From positions 1 through 39,973 of the forward strand of contig SVGF01000006.1 in NCBI GenBank assembly GCA_015056475.1: a stretch of 39,973 bases of DNA. The letters run 5' to 3'. This stretch comes from Clostridiales bacterium (GTDB taxonomy: Bacteria > Bacillota > Clostridia > HGM11327). A program made the position numbers and the translations under genes. Under the pieces are notes generated by a model. That model searched no databases. It had not been told where the DNA came from and was given only the letters and a program-made list of their open reading frames with translations. Of this stretch, positions 32,022-39,591 are shown piece after piece (the first letter of the stretch is position 1; every line of letters starts with the position of its first letter).

Positions 32022-34556
32022 ATGGCAAGATTCGATTCATCACATATAAAAAAGTCAGAAAGAATAGAAAAGTTAAAGGATGCACTCTATGAAAAGCTCC
32101 CGCAGATTGAGGCGGACAGAGCTGTGCTTCTTACTCAGTCGTACATGGAAACTGAGGGTGAGCCTATAATTACAAGAAGGGCAAAGGCGTTCAAGCATAT
32201 TCTTGAAAATATTCCGATAACTATAAGGGATAACGAGCTCATCGTAGGCAGTGCAACCAAGCAACCCAGAAGCTGTCAGGTTTTCCCTGAATTTTCATTT
32301 GATTGGCTTGAGGCGGAGTTTGATACGGTAGAAACAAGATCTGCAGACCCGTTCTATATTTCCGACGAAACAAAAAAGACTCTCCACGAGGTTTATAAAT
32401 ATTGGAAGGGTAAGACTACCTCAGAGCTTGCGTATTCCTACATGGCTCCCGAGGCAAGGCTTGCTATCGACCATAATATCTTTACCCCCGGTAATTACTT
32501 TTATAACGGCGTTGGCCACGTAACTGTTGACTATGCAAAGGTGCTTGCGGTTGGTTATAAGGGTATTATTGAGGAAGTAAGGGCTGCAAGAGCAGGGCTC
32601 AATTTTGGTGACGGCGATTACGTAACTCGCAGCGCATTCCTTGATGCTGTTGAGATGAGCTGTGAGGCGGCTATTACGTATTCAAAGCGTTACGCTGTGC
32701 TTGCACTTGAAATGGCAGATAAAGAAAGAGATATAGAAAGAAAGCGTGAGCTTCTCAATATTGCAAATAACTGCGTTGGCGCGCTTGAAAACGGATCGAA
32801 GACATTCTGGGAGGCTTGCCAGTCGTTCTGGTTCGTACAGATGCTTTTGCAGACGGAGTCCAGCGGACACTCCATTTCTCCCGGACGATTTGACCAGTAT
32901 ATGTATCCCTATTACAAGGCGGATATTGATGCGGGCAATATCACAAGAGAATTTGCGCAGGAGCTTATGGATTGTATCTGGGTAAAGCTCAACGATCTCA
33001 ACAAGGTTCGTGACGCCGCATCTGCAGAGGGCTTTGCAGGCTACAGCCTTTTCCAGAATCTTATTGCGGGTGGTCAGGATATTCACGGCGAGGATGCTAC
33101 GAACGATCTTTCGTTTATGTGTATTGAAGCAACCTTGCACGTATTGCTCCCCCAGCCGTCATTCTCTGTGAGAGTTTGGAACAAAACTCCTCATGAGTTC
33201 TTGGTAAGAGCTGCAGAGCTTACACGCACGGGCGTTGGTCTTCCTGCTTATTATAATGACGAGGTTATTATTCCCTCACTCTTAAGCCGTGGTCTTACCA
33301 TGGAGGATGCAAGGGATTACAATATCATTGGCTGTGTTGAGCCTCAAAAGTCATGCAAGACATGGGGCTGGCACGATGCGGCATTCTTTAATATGTGCAG
33401 ACCCTTGGAGCTTGTTTTCTCCGACGGCGTTGATAACGGCGTTCAGGTTGGTGTTAAGACGGGCGACGTTACAAAGATGAAGACGTTTGATGAGTTCTAC
33501 GATGCTTACAAGGCACAGATGAACTACGGTATTTCATTGCTTGTTAATGCGGACAACGCTATTGACGTTGCGCATGCTGAAAGATGCCCATTGCCGTACC
33601 TTTCATCGATGGTTTATGATTGCATAGGCACGGGCAAAACTCCCGAGCAGGGCGGCGCGGTGTATAATTTTACAGGTCCGCAGGGCTTTGGTATTGCAAA
33701 TATGGCGGATTCGCTGTACGCAATAAAGAAGCTCGTTTACGAAGAAAAGAAGATAACAATGCAGGAGCTCAAGGATGCACTTGCCGCAAACTTTGGTAAG
33801 AGCTCACTTGATGAGGAGCAGATAAAGGCTGTTACGGAGCAGACGGCGATTGAGCTTGCAAAGCAGGGCGTAAAGGTAACAGCTTACGACGTGCAAAAGA
33901 TATACGAGCAGGTAAAGCAGACTGCATCAGTTTCACCCATGAAGAAAAAGCGTTACGAGGAGATCCACGAGATGCTTGAGGCGGTGGATAAGTTCGGTAA
34001 CGATATTCCCGAGGTTGACGCTTTTGCTCGCGACGTTGCTTATACGTACACACGTCCCCTTGAAACGTTCAAGAACCCCAGAGGCGGTATTTTCCATGCG
34101 GGACTTTATCCCGTATCGGCAAACGTTCCTCTCGGTGCGCAGACGGGAGCAACTCCCGACGGCAGATATGCGGCAACACCCGTTGCGGACGGCGTTTCAC
34201 CCAGCGCGGGCAGGGATACAAACGGTCCTACGTCATCGGCTAACTCAGTTGCTAAGCTTGACCACTCAATTGCGTCAAACGGTACGCTTTTCAATATGAA
34301 ATTCCATCCGTCAGCGCTTGAGGGAAGATCGGGTATAGAGAGCTTTGTGGCTCTTATAAGAGCGTACTTTGATCAGAAGGGCTCGCATATGCAGTTTAAC
34401 GTTGTAAGCAGAGAGACATTGCGCGACGCTCAGGCTCACCCCGAAAAGTATAAGAGCCTTGTTGTTCGTGTTGCGGGCTACAGCGCGCTGTTTACCACTT
34501 TGTCAAAGTCGTTGCAGGACGACATCATAAACAGAACGGAGCAGGGTGGATTCTGA
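32022..34556 (+). CDS. glycyl-radical propanediol (glycerol-type) dehydratase
   Basis: This 844-residue enzyme would convert 1,2-propanediol to propionaldehyde without B12. The thiyl cysteine is Cys438 with Glu440 in GCVEPQ, and the glycyl radical is Gly819 in RVAGYSA. His166 (NGVGHV), His283-Ser284 (SGHSIS) and Asp452 (WGWHDA) match the substrate-binding residues of Clostridium butyricum glycerol dehydratase (His164, His281, Ser282, Asp447). That places it with diol dehydratases rather than choline lyase. Residues about 593-655 are an insertion absent from that enzyme and contain an amphipathic helix resembling an encapsulation peptide. I chose ATG 32022 (AAAGGA 9 nt upstream) over an in-frame TTG at 32013. 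The neighbouring shell and aldolase genes favour propanediol from deoxysugars as substrate. Confidence 0.92.
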   Translation: MARFDSSHIKKSERIEKLKDALYEKLPQIEADRAVLLTQSYMETEGEPIITRRAKAFKHILENIPITIRDNELIVGSATKQPRSCQVFPEFSFDWLEAEFDTVETRSADPFYISDETKKTLHEVYKYWKGKTTSELAYSYMAPEARLAIDHNIFTPGNYFYNGVGHVTVDYAKVLAVGYKGIIEEVRAARAGLNFGDGDYVTRSAFLDAVEMSCEAAITYSKRYAVLALEMADKERDIERKRELLNIANNCVGALENGSKTFWEACQSFWFVQMLLQTESSGHSISPGRFDQYMYPYYKADIDAGNITREFAQELMDCIWVKLNDLNKVRDAASAEGFAGYSLFQNLIAGGQDIHGEDATNDLSFMCIEATLHVLLPQPSFSVRVWNKTPHEFLVRAAELTRTGVGLPAYYNDEVIIPSLLSRGLTMEDARDYNIIGCVEPQKSCKTWGWHDAAFFNMCRPLELVFSDGVDNGVQVGVKTGDVTKMKTFDEFYDAYKAQMNYGISLLVNADNAIDVAHAERCPLPYLSSMVYDCIGTGKTPEQGGAVYNFTGPQGFGIANMADSLYAIKKLVYEEKKITMQELKDALAANFGKSSLDEEQIKAVTEQTAIELAKQGVKVTAYDVQKIYEQVKQTASVSPMKKKRYEEIHEMLEAVDKFGNDIPEVDAFARDVAYTYTRPLETFKNPRGGIFHAGLYPVSANVPLGAQTGATPDGRYAATPVADGVSPSAGRDTNGPTSSANSVAKLDHSIASNGTLFNMKFHPSALEGRSGIESFVALIRAYFDQKGSHMQFNVVSRETLRDAQAHPEKYKSLVVRVAGYSALFTTLSKSLQDDIINRTEQGGF

Positions 34557-34575
34557 AATAAAAGAAAGGGATAAA

Positions 34576-35370
34576 ATGGATATAAACGCACTCTATTCCA
34601 CAAAGGGCAGGATATTTGACGTGCAGAAATTCTCGGTGCATGACGGTCCGGGCATAAGAACTATCATATTTCTGAAGGGCTGTTTGCTTCGTTGCAGGTG
34701 GTGCTGTAATCCTGAATCCCAGAAATATGAAGTGCAGACAATGATCCGTAACGGAAAGCAGGAAACGATAGGCTACGAGGCTACGGTTGGTGAGCTTATG
34801 GAAATAGCCTTGAAGGATATGCCGTATTACCGCAGAAGCGGTGGCGGTGTTACTCTTTCGGGCGGTGAATGCTTGTGTCAGCCGGACTTTACAGAGGCAC
34901 TATTGCATGCTTGCAAGGAAAACGGGCTCAATACCGCAATAGAAACGACTGCGGCTACGGATTATTCCGTTATCCAAAGGATATTGCCGTATCTTGACGT
35001 ATGCCTTATGGATATAAAGCACACAAACAGCTCAAAGCATCTTGAGTTTACAAATCAGCCTAACGAAAGAATACTCGAAAACGCAAAAAGGCTTGCAAAC
35101 GATTGCAAGGAGCTTATAATAAGAGTTCCCACTATTCCGACGTTTAACGATACGGAGCAGGAGATATACGATATCGCTAAATTTACAAAGTCGCTCGGAA
35201 CGGTTAAGGAAATGCATCTTTTGCCGTATCACAGGCTTGGATATGATAAGTACATCGGACTTGGCAGGGAATACCTTATGGGTGACGTACCATCCCCATC
35301 AAAGGAGAAAATGGAGCAGCTCAAAAAGGCTGCCGAATCCGCAGGGATGACGGTTCTGATAGGCGGTTGA
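34576..35370 (+). CDS. glycyl-radical enzyme activating enzyme (radical SAM)
   Basis: This 264-residue radical-SAM protein installs the glycyl radical on the dehydratase. The SAM-cluster motif is CLLRCRWC (Cys36, Cys40, Cys43), after VQKFSVHDGPGIRTIIFLKG, and LSGGE follows. The segment after the cluster (CNPESQKYEVQ onward) runs straight into the core, without the cysteine-rich ferredoxin-like insert that many activases of this class carry. It thus resembles the short pyruvate-formate-lyase activase layout. ATG 34576 has AAAGG 6 nt upstream; an upstream GTG at 34546 would overlap the dehydratase. It lies 19 nt after the dehydratase. Confidence 0.93.
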   Translation: MDINALYSTKGRIFDVQKFSVHDGPGIRTIIFLKGCLLRCRWCCNPESQKYEVQTMIRNGKQETIGYEATVGELMEIALKDMPYYRRSGGGVTLSGGECLCQPDFTEALLHACKENGLNTAIETTAATDYSVIQRILPYLDVCLMDIKHTNSSKHLEFTNQPNERILENAKRLANDCKELIIRVPTIPTFNDTEQEIYDIAKFTKSLGTVKEMHLLPYHRLGYDKYIGLGREYLMGDVPSPSKEKMEQLKKAAESAGMTVLIGG

Positions 35371-35390
35371 GCCGATAATGAAAGGTAATT

Positions 35391-35759
35391 ATGGAATTTT
35401 ATAATAACGACAACAAGCAAAGGATAATCCAGGAGATAGTCCCCGGTAAACAGATAACCCTTGCGCACGTGATAGCGAATCCGGACCCGATACTCTACCG
35501 CAAGCTTGGACTTAATCCGGATATTGACTATTCCCACTCAGCGATAGGCGTGGTGACGATGTCGCCCGCTGAGTATGCTATCATCGCGGCGGACATTGCA
35601 ATGAAATCCTCGGGTGCTGAGCTTGGCTTTGTGGACAGATTCAGCGGCACGCTTATTATTACGGGCTCTGTGTCCCAGGTTGAGGAGGCAGTTAACTCCG
35701 TTGGTGAGTATGCAAAGCAAAAGCTTGGATTTACCGTTTGCGAGGTCACAAAGACTTAA
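35391..35759 (+). CDS. BMC shell protein, PduU/EutS-like (permuted BMC-H)
   Basis: This 122-residue protein is a single BMC-domain shell protein of the circularly permuted PduU/EutS type. It starts with an extended N terminus (RIIQEIVPGKQITLAHVIAN) that forms the beta-barrel cap in that group. The BMC core follows (AIGVVTMSPAEYAIIAADIA, then GFVDRFSGTLIITGSVSQVE). Six copies should form a hexamer in the shell facet. AAAGG precedes the ATG by 6 nt. It ends within the start codon of the GTPase gene (TAATG). Confidence 0.92.
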   Translation: MEFYNNDNKQRIIQEIVPGKQITLAHVIANPDPILYRKLGLNPDIDYSHSAIGVVTMSPAEYAIIAADIAMKSSGAELGFVDRFSGTLIITGSVSQVEEAVNSVGEYAKQKLGFTVCEVTKT

Positions 35760-36181
35760 TGAAAAAACTCATATTGATGGGACGGAGCGAATCGGGTAAG
35801 AGCACTCTCATTCAGGCACTTCGCAGGGAGGAGTTGCACTACGTTAAGACTCAGTACGTAGATTTTACGGAGTCTATAATAGACACTCCCGGTGAGTACA
35901 TAGAGGATAAAATGCTCGGCGGTGCTTTGGCGGTGTATTCCTATGAGGCGGACGTGGTTGGAATAGTGATATCCGCGACCGAGCCGTATTGCTTATTTCC
36001 TCCGAATATTGTTGGAATGGCTACCCGCCCGGTAATAGGAATAGTGACCAAATGCGATCATGAGCTTGCTGACAAAAAGCAAGCAAAGTTGTGGCTTGAA
36101 AATTGCGGCTGTGAGAGGGTATTTTTTACAAGCAGCTACAATGATGAGGGCATAGACGAGATACTTGAGTATCTCCAATGA
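35759..36181 (+). CDS. EutP/PduV-like small GTPase
   Basis: This 140-residue protein has a P-loop GRSESGKST (residues 8-16), a DTPGEY switch motif and the base-recognition motif TKCD, as in EutP/PduV proteins found in many microcompartment operons. Their role is thought to involve compartment positioning or an associated kinase activity, and is not settled. I chose ATG 35759, which overlaps the shell-protein stop. An in-frame TTG at 35738 would add seven residues and lacks a better ribosome binding site. It is the last gene before the second GRM promoter. Confidence 0.88.
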   Translation: MKKLILMGRSESGKSTLIQALRREELHYVKTQYVDFTESIIDTPGEYIEDKMLGGALAVYSYEADVVGIVISATEPYCLFPPNIVGMATRPVIGIVTKCDHELADKKQAKLWLENCGCERVFFTSSYNDEGIDEILEYLQ

Positions 36182-36187
36182 TAAAAA

Positions 36188-36267
36188 CCACATCAATCCA
36201 AATAAAATTTGGTAAAAAACAAAAAATATCCACATTTTTATGTTGTTTGCTATTGACAAATATGTGG
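36188..36267. promoter_or_regulatory. cluster of inverted repeats at the second GRM promoter
   Basis: This 181-nt gap holds CCACAT (36188-36193), a perfect CCAAAT-3-ATTTGG inverted repeat (36198-36212), CCACAT again (36230-36235) and ATGTGG (36262-36267) inside the promoter spacer. The CCACAT/ATGTGG words resemble those upstream of the dehydratase gene, so one regulator could control both transcripts. Confidence 0.45.
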
Positions 36268-36281
36268 TATTGTGATAAAAT
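36253..36281 (+). promoter_or_regulatory. second promoter of the GRM locus, aldolase-shell operon
   Basis: TTGACA (36253-36258), 17-nt spacer, TAAAAT (36276-36281), with TGTGA before the -10. It divides the locus into a dehydratase transcript and an aldolase/ADH/shell transcript. Confidence 0.8.
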
Positions 36282-36363
36282 TATACTGTCGGAGGATTGG
36301 CGTCTTTCGGCAGACAAGAATACAGTAAGATAAAATATTTTTCTAAAAAAGGAGAACAGAAAA

Positions 36364-37167
36364 ATGGCTTCAGAATATGAAATCAAAAAACAGATCTGCG
36401 ACATCGGCAAGCGTATTTACGACAGAGGCATGGTTGCCGCAAATGACGGTAACATTTCCGTAAAGCTCAACGATAACGAATTCCTTTGCACTCCCACAGG
36501 TGTTTCAAAGGGCTTTATGACTCCCGAATATATTTGTAAGGTGGATGCAGACGGTAAGGTAATTCAGGCTTACGAAGGCTTTAAGCCCTCATCCGAGATC
36601 AAGATGCACATGAGAGTGTATAAGGAAAGACCCGACGTTAAGTCAGTCGTTCACGCTCACCCCATGTATGCAACAAGCTTTGCTATTGCAGGCATTCCGC
36701 TCACAGAGCCCATCATGCCCGAAGCAGTAATCGCTCTTGGTTGCGTACCGATAGCTGAGTACGGCACACCCTCCACAGAGGAAATTCCGGATGCAGTTTC
36801 TAAGTACCTCCAGTACTTTGATGCAGTGCTTCTTGAGAACCACGGTGCTTTGGCTTACTCTGATTCTCTCCTTGCAGCATACCACAAGATGGAATCTCTT
36901 GAGTTCTATGCTCAGCTCCTTTACCAGTCAAAGGTTCTCGGCGGACCCAAGCAGCTCGACGAGGAGCAGGTTAAGGGCTTGTTTGAGATCAGAAGACAGT
37001 TTGGTATGAAGGGTAAGCATCCTGCTGACGTTTGCCCCAACCTCAAGGCCGGTAAGCCCAACTGTCACACATGCGGTATGCACGACAAGAAGGCTTGTGC
37101 TTCTGCAGATGACTCCGCTTTGATCGCTGAGATCACAAAGAAGGTTCTTGCTCAGCTCAACAAGTAA
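36364..37167 (+). CDS. class II (fuculose/rhamnulose-phosphate) aldolase with encapsulation peptide
   Basis: This 267-residue protein would cleave L-fuculose-1-phosphate or L-rhamnulose-1-phosphate to DHAP and lactaldehyde. The class II zinc ligands are in VVHAHPMYA and LLENHGALAY, the acid/base region is SSEIKMHMRVY, and NDGNISVKL near the start is the phosphate loop. After the core (about 1-215), a linker holds four cysteines (224, 234, 237, 245). The last 18 residues (DSALIAEITKKVLAQLNK) form an amphipathic helix typical of a microcompartment encapsulation peptide. AAAGGAGA precedes the ATG. The gene marks the locus as a deoxysugar-type GRM (GRM5-like). Fucose versus rhamnose cannot be separated from sequence, although two rhamnosidases nearby favour rhamnose. 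Confidence 0.9.
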   Translation: MASEYEIKKQICDIGKRIYDRGMVAANDGNISVKLNDNEFLCTPTGVSKGFMTPEYICKVDADGKVIQAYEGFKPSSEIKMHMRVYKERPDVKSVVHAHPMYATSFAIAGIPLTEPIMPEAVIALGCVPIAEYGTPSTEEIPDAVSKYLQYFDAVLLENHGALAYSDSLLAAYHKMESLEFYAQLLYQSKVLGGPKQLDEEQVKGLFEIRRQFGMKGKHPADVCPNLKAGKPNCHTCGMHDKKACASADDSALIAEITKKVLAQLNK

Positions 37168-37185
37168 TTTAAGTTGGTGAATAAC

Positions 37186-37695
37186 ATGAGTTATGATATA
37201 AACAAACTCGTGGAAAAGGTAGTAAACGAAGTAAAGAGCGAGGCGGTATCAAACCAGCCTGCAACAAAAAAGGTAAAGATGAACCTTGCCCTTGCAAGAC
37301 GCTTGGTTGAAAAGGTCAAGCTTAAGGCAAAGGAGATCGGCGTTAACGCCGTGGTGGCTGTTGCAGACGGCGGTGGAAACGTTATAACGGTTGATTGTAT
37401 GGACAATGCATACATCGCGAGCCTTGATATTGCAATGAATAAAGCGTTTACGTCTGTGGCGTTAAAAATGCCTACAAGCGCACTTGCAAAGCTTGCAAGA
37501 CCGGACGGTCCTCTTTACGGAATTCAGAATACCAACAACGGCAGGATAGTGATATTCGGTGGCGGTGTTCCGCTTGAATCCGACGGCGAGATAATCGGCG
37601 GTTGCGGAGTAAGCGGTGGAACTGCTGAACAGGATACGTATCTGGGAGATTGTGCAAAAGAGATATTTGCCGAGCTTGTAAAAACCGGCGAATAA
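37186..37695 (+). CDS. GlcG/PduO-C-terminal-like (Haem_degrading) protein with encapsulation peptide
   Basis: This 169-residue protein has a GlcG/HbpS-like domain, the same fold as the C-terminal half of PduO. It contains NAVVAVADGGGNVITVD, IASLDIAMNKAFTSVAL, and a C-terminal GGVPLESDGEIIGGCGVSGG. Related domains bind heme or cobalamin-like ligands, and the role in glycyl-radical compartments is unclear. The first 20 residues (YDINKLVEKVVNEVKSEA) form an amphipathic helix followed by a flexible linker, the pattern of an encapsulation peptide. ATG 37186 has GGTGA 5 nt upstream. It lies between the aldolase and alcohol dehydrogenase genes. Confidence 0.85.
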   Translation: MSYDINKLVEKVVNEVKSEAVSNQPATKKVKMNLALARRLVEKVKLKAKEIGVNAVVAVADGGGNVITVDCMDNAYIASLDIAMNKAFTSVALKMPTSALAKLARPDGPLYGIQNTNNGRIVIFGGGVPLESDGEIIGGCGVSGGTAEQDTYLGDCAKEIFAELVKTGE

Positions 37696-37714
37696 TCTTT
37701 GAAAGGAAATAACA

Positions 37715-38929
37715 ATGGCTAATATTGAAGCAAACAAAATAGAAGAAATAGTAAAGCAGGTCATTGCTAATATGAACGGTGCTACAGCTTCTGCTCCTCA
37801 AGCAAGTGCAAAGGCAGGCGGTGCAGTTCCCAAGACATCAAGAGTGGCTATGCTTACTAAGCTTGAAAACTTCGACGTTAAGGAATATCCCATCCCCGAG
37901 CTTGGTGATGATGATATCCTCGTTAAGGTTGAAGGCTGCGGCGTGTGCGGTACGGACGCTCACGAATTCAAGAGAGATCCCTTTGGTCTTATTCCCGTAG
38001 CGCTTGGCCACGAAGGTACGGGCGAAATTGTAAAGATGGGCAAGAACGTCACAAAGGACAGCGCAGGCAAGCCCTTGGCTGTTGGTGATAAGGTCGTTAC
38101 TTGCATGATATTCAAGGATAATCCCGACATCACAATGTTCGACCTCAATAAGCAGAACGTTGGCGGTGCAGACGTTTACGGCTTGTTGCCCGATGACGAC
38201 GTTCACTTGAACGGTTGGTTTGCAGACTATATCGTAGTTCGCAAGGGCTCATCGATATTCAACGTAAGCGACCTTGACCTTGACAGCAGAATTCTTATTG
38301 AACCTTGTGCGGTTCTTATTCATGCTGTTGAAAGAGCAAAGACAACGGGTATTTTGAGATTCAACTCAAAGGTAGTTGTTCAGGGTTGCGGTCCCATCGG
38401 TCTTATCTGTATTGCAGTTTTGAGAACAATGGGTATTGAGAACATAGTTGCGGTTGACGGTAATGAAAAGCGTCTTGCATTTGCTAAGGAAATGGGCGCT
38501 GAGAATTCTGTTAACTTTAAGAATATTCAGGGCGTTGAGGCTTTGGCTGAAGCAGTTAAGGATGCATTCGGCGGATATTATGCTGACTTTGCATTCCAGT
38601 GCACAGGCTCACCCGTTGCTCATGCCAACATCTATAAGTTCATTCGTAACGGCGGCGGACTTTGCGAGCTTGGCTTCTTTATCAACGGTGGTGATGCAAC
38701 GATCAACCCCCACTTTGACATCTGCTCAAAGGAGATCACAACGGTTGGTTCATGGGTATACACATTGCGTGACTATGCTACAACGTTTGACTTCCTTAAG
38801 AGAGCAAAGGCTATCGGCTTGCCTATGAACAAGCTTATTACTCACAAGTTTGAGCTTAAGGATATCAATGAAGCGCTTCAGACGAATTTGCGCATGGAGG
38901 GTCTGAAGATCGCAATAGTAAATAAGTGA
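37715..38929 (+). CDS. zinc-type medium-chain alcohol dehydrogenase with encapsulation peptide
   Basis: This 404-residue protein is an MDR-family dehydrogenase. The catalytic zinc residues are in GVCGTD (Cys78) and GHEGTGE (His99, Glu100), and the Rossmann motif is VVVQGCGPIGLICI. The structural-zinc lobe lacks its usual four cysteines: after GDKVV only one Cys is seen. Residues 4-20 (IEANKIEEIVKQVIANM) form an amphipathic helix, followed by an Ala/Pro-rich linker to about residue 40, so it is very likely targeted to the compartment. It may reduce lactaldehyde or propionaldehyde, recycling NADH in the lumen. AAGGA precedes the ATG. The partner aldehyde dehydrogenase is not in the window. Confidence 0.88.
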   Translation: MANIEANKIEEIVKQVIANMNGATASAPQASAKAGGAVPKTSRVAMLTKLENFDVKEYPIPELGDDDILVKVEGCGVCGTDAHEFKRDPFGLIPVALGHEGTGEIVKMGKNVTKDSAGKPLAVGDKVVTCMIFKDNPDITMFDLNKQNVGGADVYGLLPDDDVHLNGWFADYIVVRKGSSIFNVSDLDLDSRILIEPCAVLIHAVERAKTTGILRFNSKVVVQGCGPIGLICIAVLRTMGIENIVAVDGNEKRLAFAKEMGAENSVNFKNIQGVEALAEAVKDAFGGYYADFAFQCTGSPVAHANIYKFIRNGGGLCELGFFINGGDATINPHFDICSKEITTVGSWVYTLRDYATTFDFLKRAKAIGLPMNKLITHKFELKDINEALQTNLRMEGLKIAIVNK

Positions 38930-38942
38930 TCGGTAACGCCAA

Positions 38943-39260
38943 ATGAGCAATCAGGCAGCGGGATTGATAGAGGTTTACGGACTTGTTGCTGCATTCGCGG
39001 CGTGCGACGCGGGATGTAAGGCGGCAAACGTAACGGTTGAAACCTTTGACAAGAATAAGCCGGGTAATGCTGATAAGCTTGAAGTACCGTTGATAGTGCT
39101 CATCAAGTTCAGAGGCAGCGTGGAAAACGTAACCGCGGCTGTAGAAGCGGCAGAGGCAGAAGCAAACAGATTAACGGGCGTTGTGTCAAAGCACATAATC
39201 GCTAACGTTACCGAAGGCGCAGACAAAATGATGAAGCTGAACGCCTTTGATAAAAAATAA
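38943..39260 (+). CDS. BMC-H shell protein, 105 residues
   Basis: This single-BMC-domain protein starts AAGLIEVYGLVAAFAACDAG, then TVETFDKNKPG and the core strand VLIKFRGSVENVTAAVEAAE. It ends with HIIANVTEGADKMMKLNAF. It should form hexameric tiles. It is more divergent than the canonical shell protein that follows, with a Lys/Asn-rich loop (DKNKPGNADKLEVP) where the canonical form has a short turn. The ribosome binding site is weak, so coupling to the alcohol dehydrogenase gene 13 nt upstream is likely. Confidence 0.93.
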   Translation: MSNQAAGLIEVYGLVAAFAACDAGCKAANVTVETFDKNKPGNADKLEVPLIVLIKFRGSVENVTAAVEAAEAEANRLTGVVSKHIIANVTEGADKMMKLNAFDKK

Positions 39261-39297
39261 GCAATAAAAAGAATTATTATAAACGGAGGAAAATTTT

Positions 39298-39573
39298 ATG
39301 GCACAGGAAGCACTCGGAATGATAGAAACAAGAGGCTTGGTAGCAGCTATCGAGGCTGCAGATGCAATGGTTAAGTCTGCTGAGGTAGTACTCATCGGCA
39401 CAGAGAAGATCGGTTCAGGTCTTGTATCTGTAATGGTAAGAGGTGACGTTGGTGCAGTTAAGTCTGCAGTTGAGAGCGGTTCCGCTGCAGCGTCCAGACT
39501 CGGCGAGGTTATTGCAACACACGTAATTCCCAGACCCCATGCAGACGTTGAGAAGATCCTTCCCAAGATCTGA
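39298..39573 (+). CDS. canonical BMC-H shell protein (PduA/PduJ/EutM-like)
   Basis: This 91-residue protein matches the major hexameric shell protein: [20 protein letters not shown], then [20 protein letters not shown], and [20 protein letters not shown] with the C-terminal [15 protein letters not shown]. The pore loop falls at KIGSG, one residue different in style from the usual KIGSGL of PduA, so a small polar metabolite pore is plausible. GGAGG lies 9 nt before the ATG, the best ribosome binding site of the shell genes, consistent with high expression of the main facet protein. Confidence 0.96.
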   Translation: MAQEALGMIETRGLVAAIEAADAMVKSAEVVLIGTEKIGSGLVSVMVRGDVGAVKSAVESGSAAASRLGEVIATHVIPRPHADVEKILPKI

Positions 39574-39591
39574 TAAAGCGACAAGGTCAAT

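Noticed and set aside
32022-34556. Choline trimethylamine-lyase (CutC) assignment for the glycyl-radical enzyme
   Set aside because: The diol-binding residues (His166, His283, Ser284, Asp452) match glycerol/propanediol dehydratase, and the class II aldolase neighbour fits propanediol.
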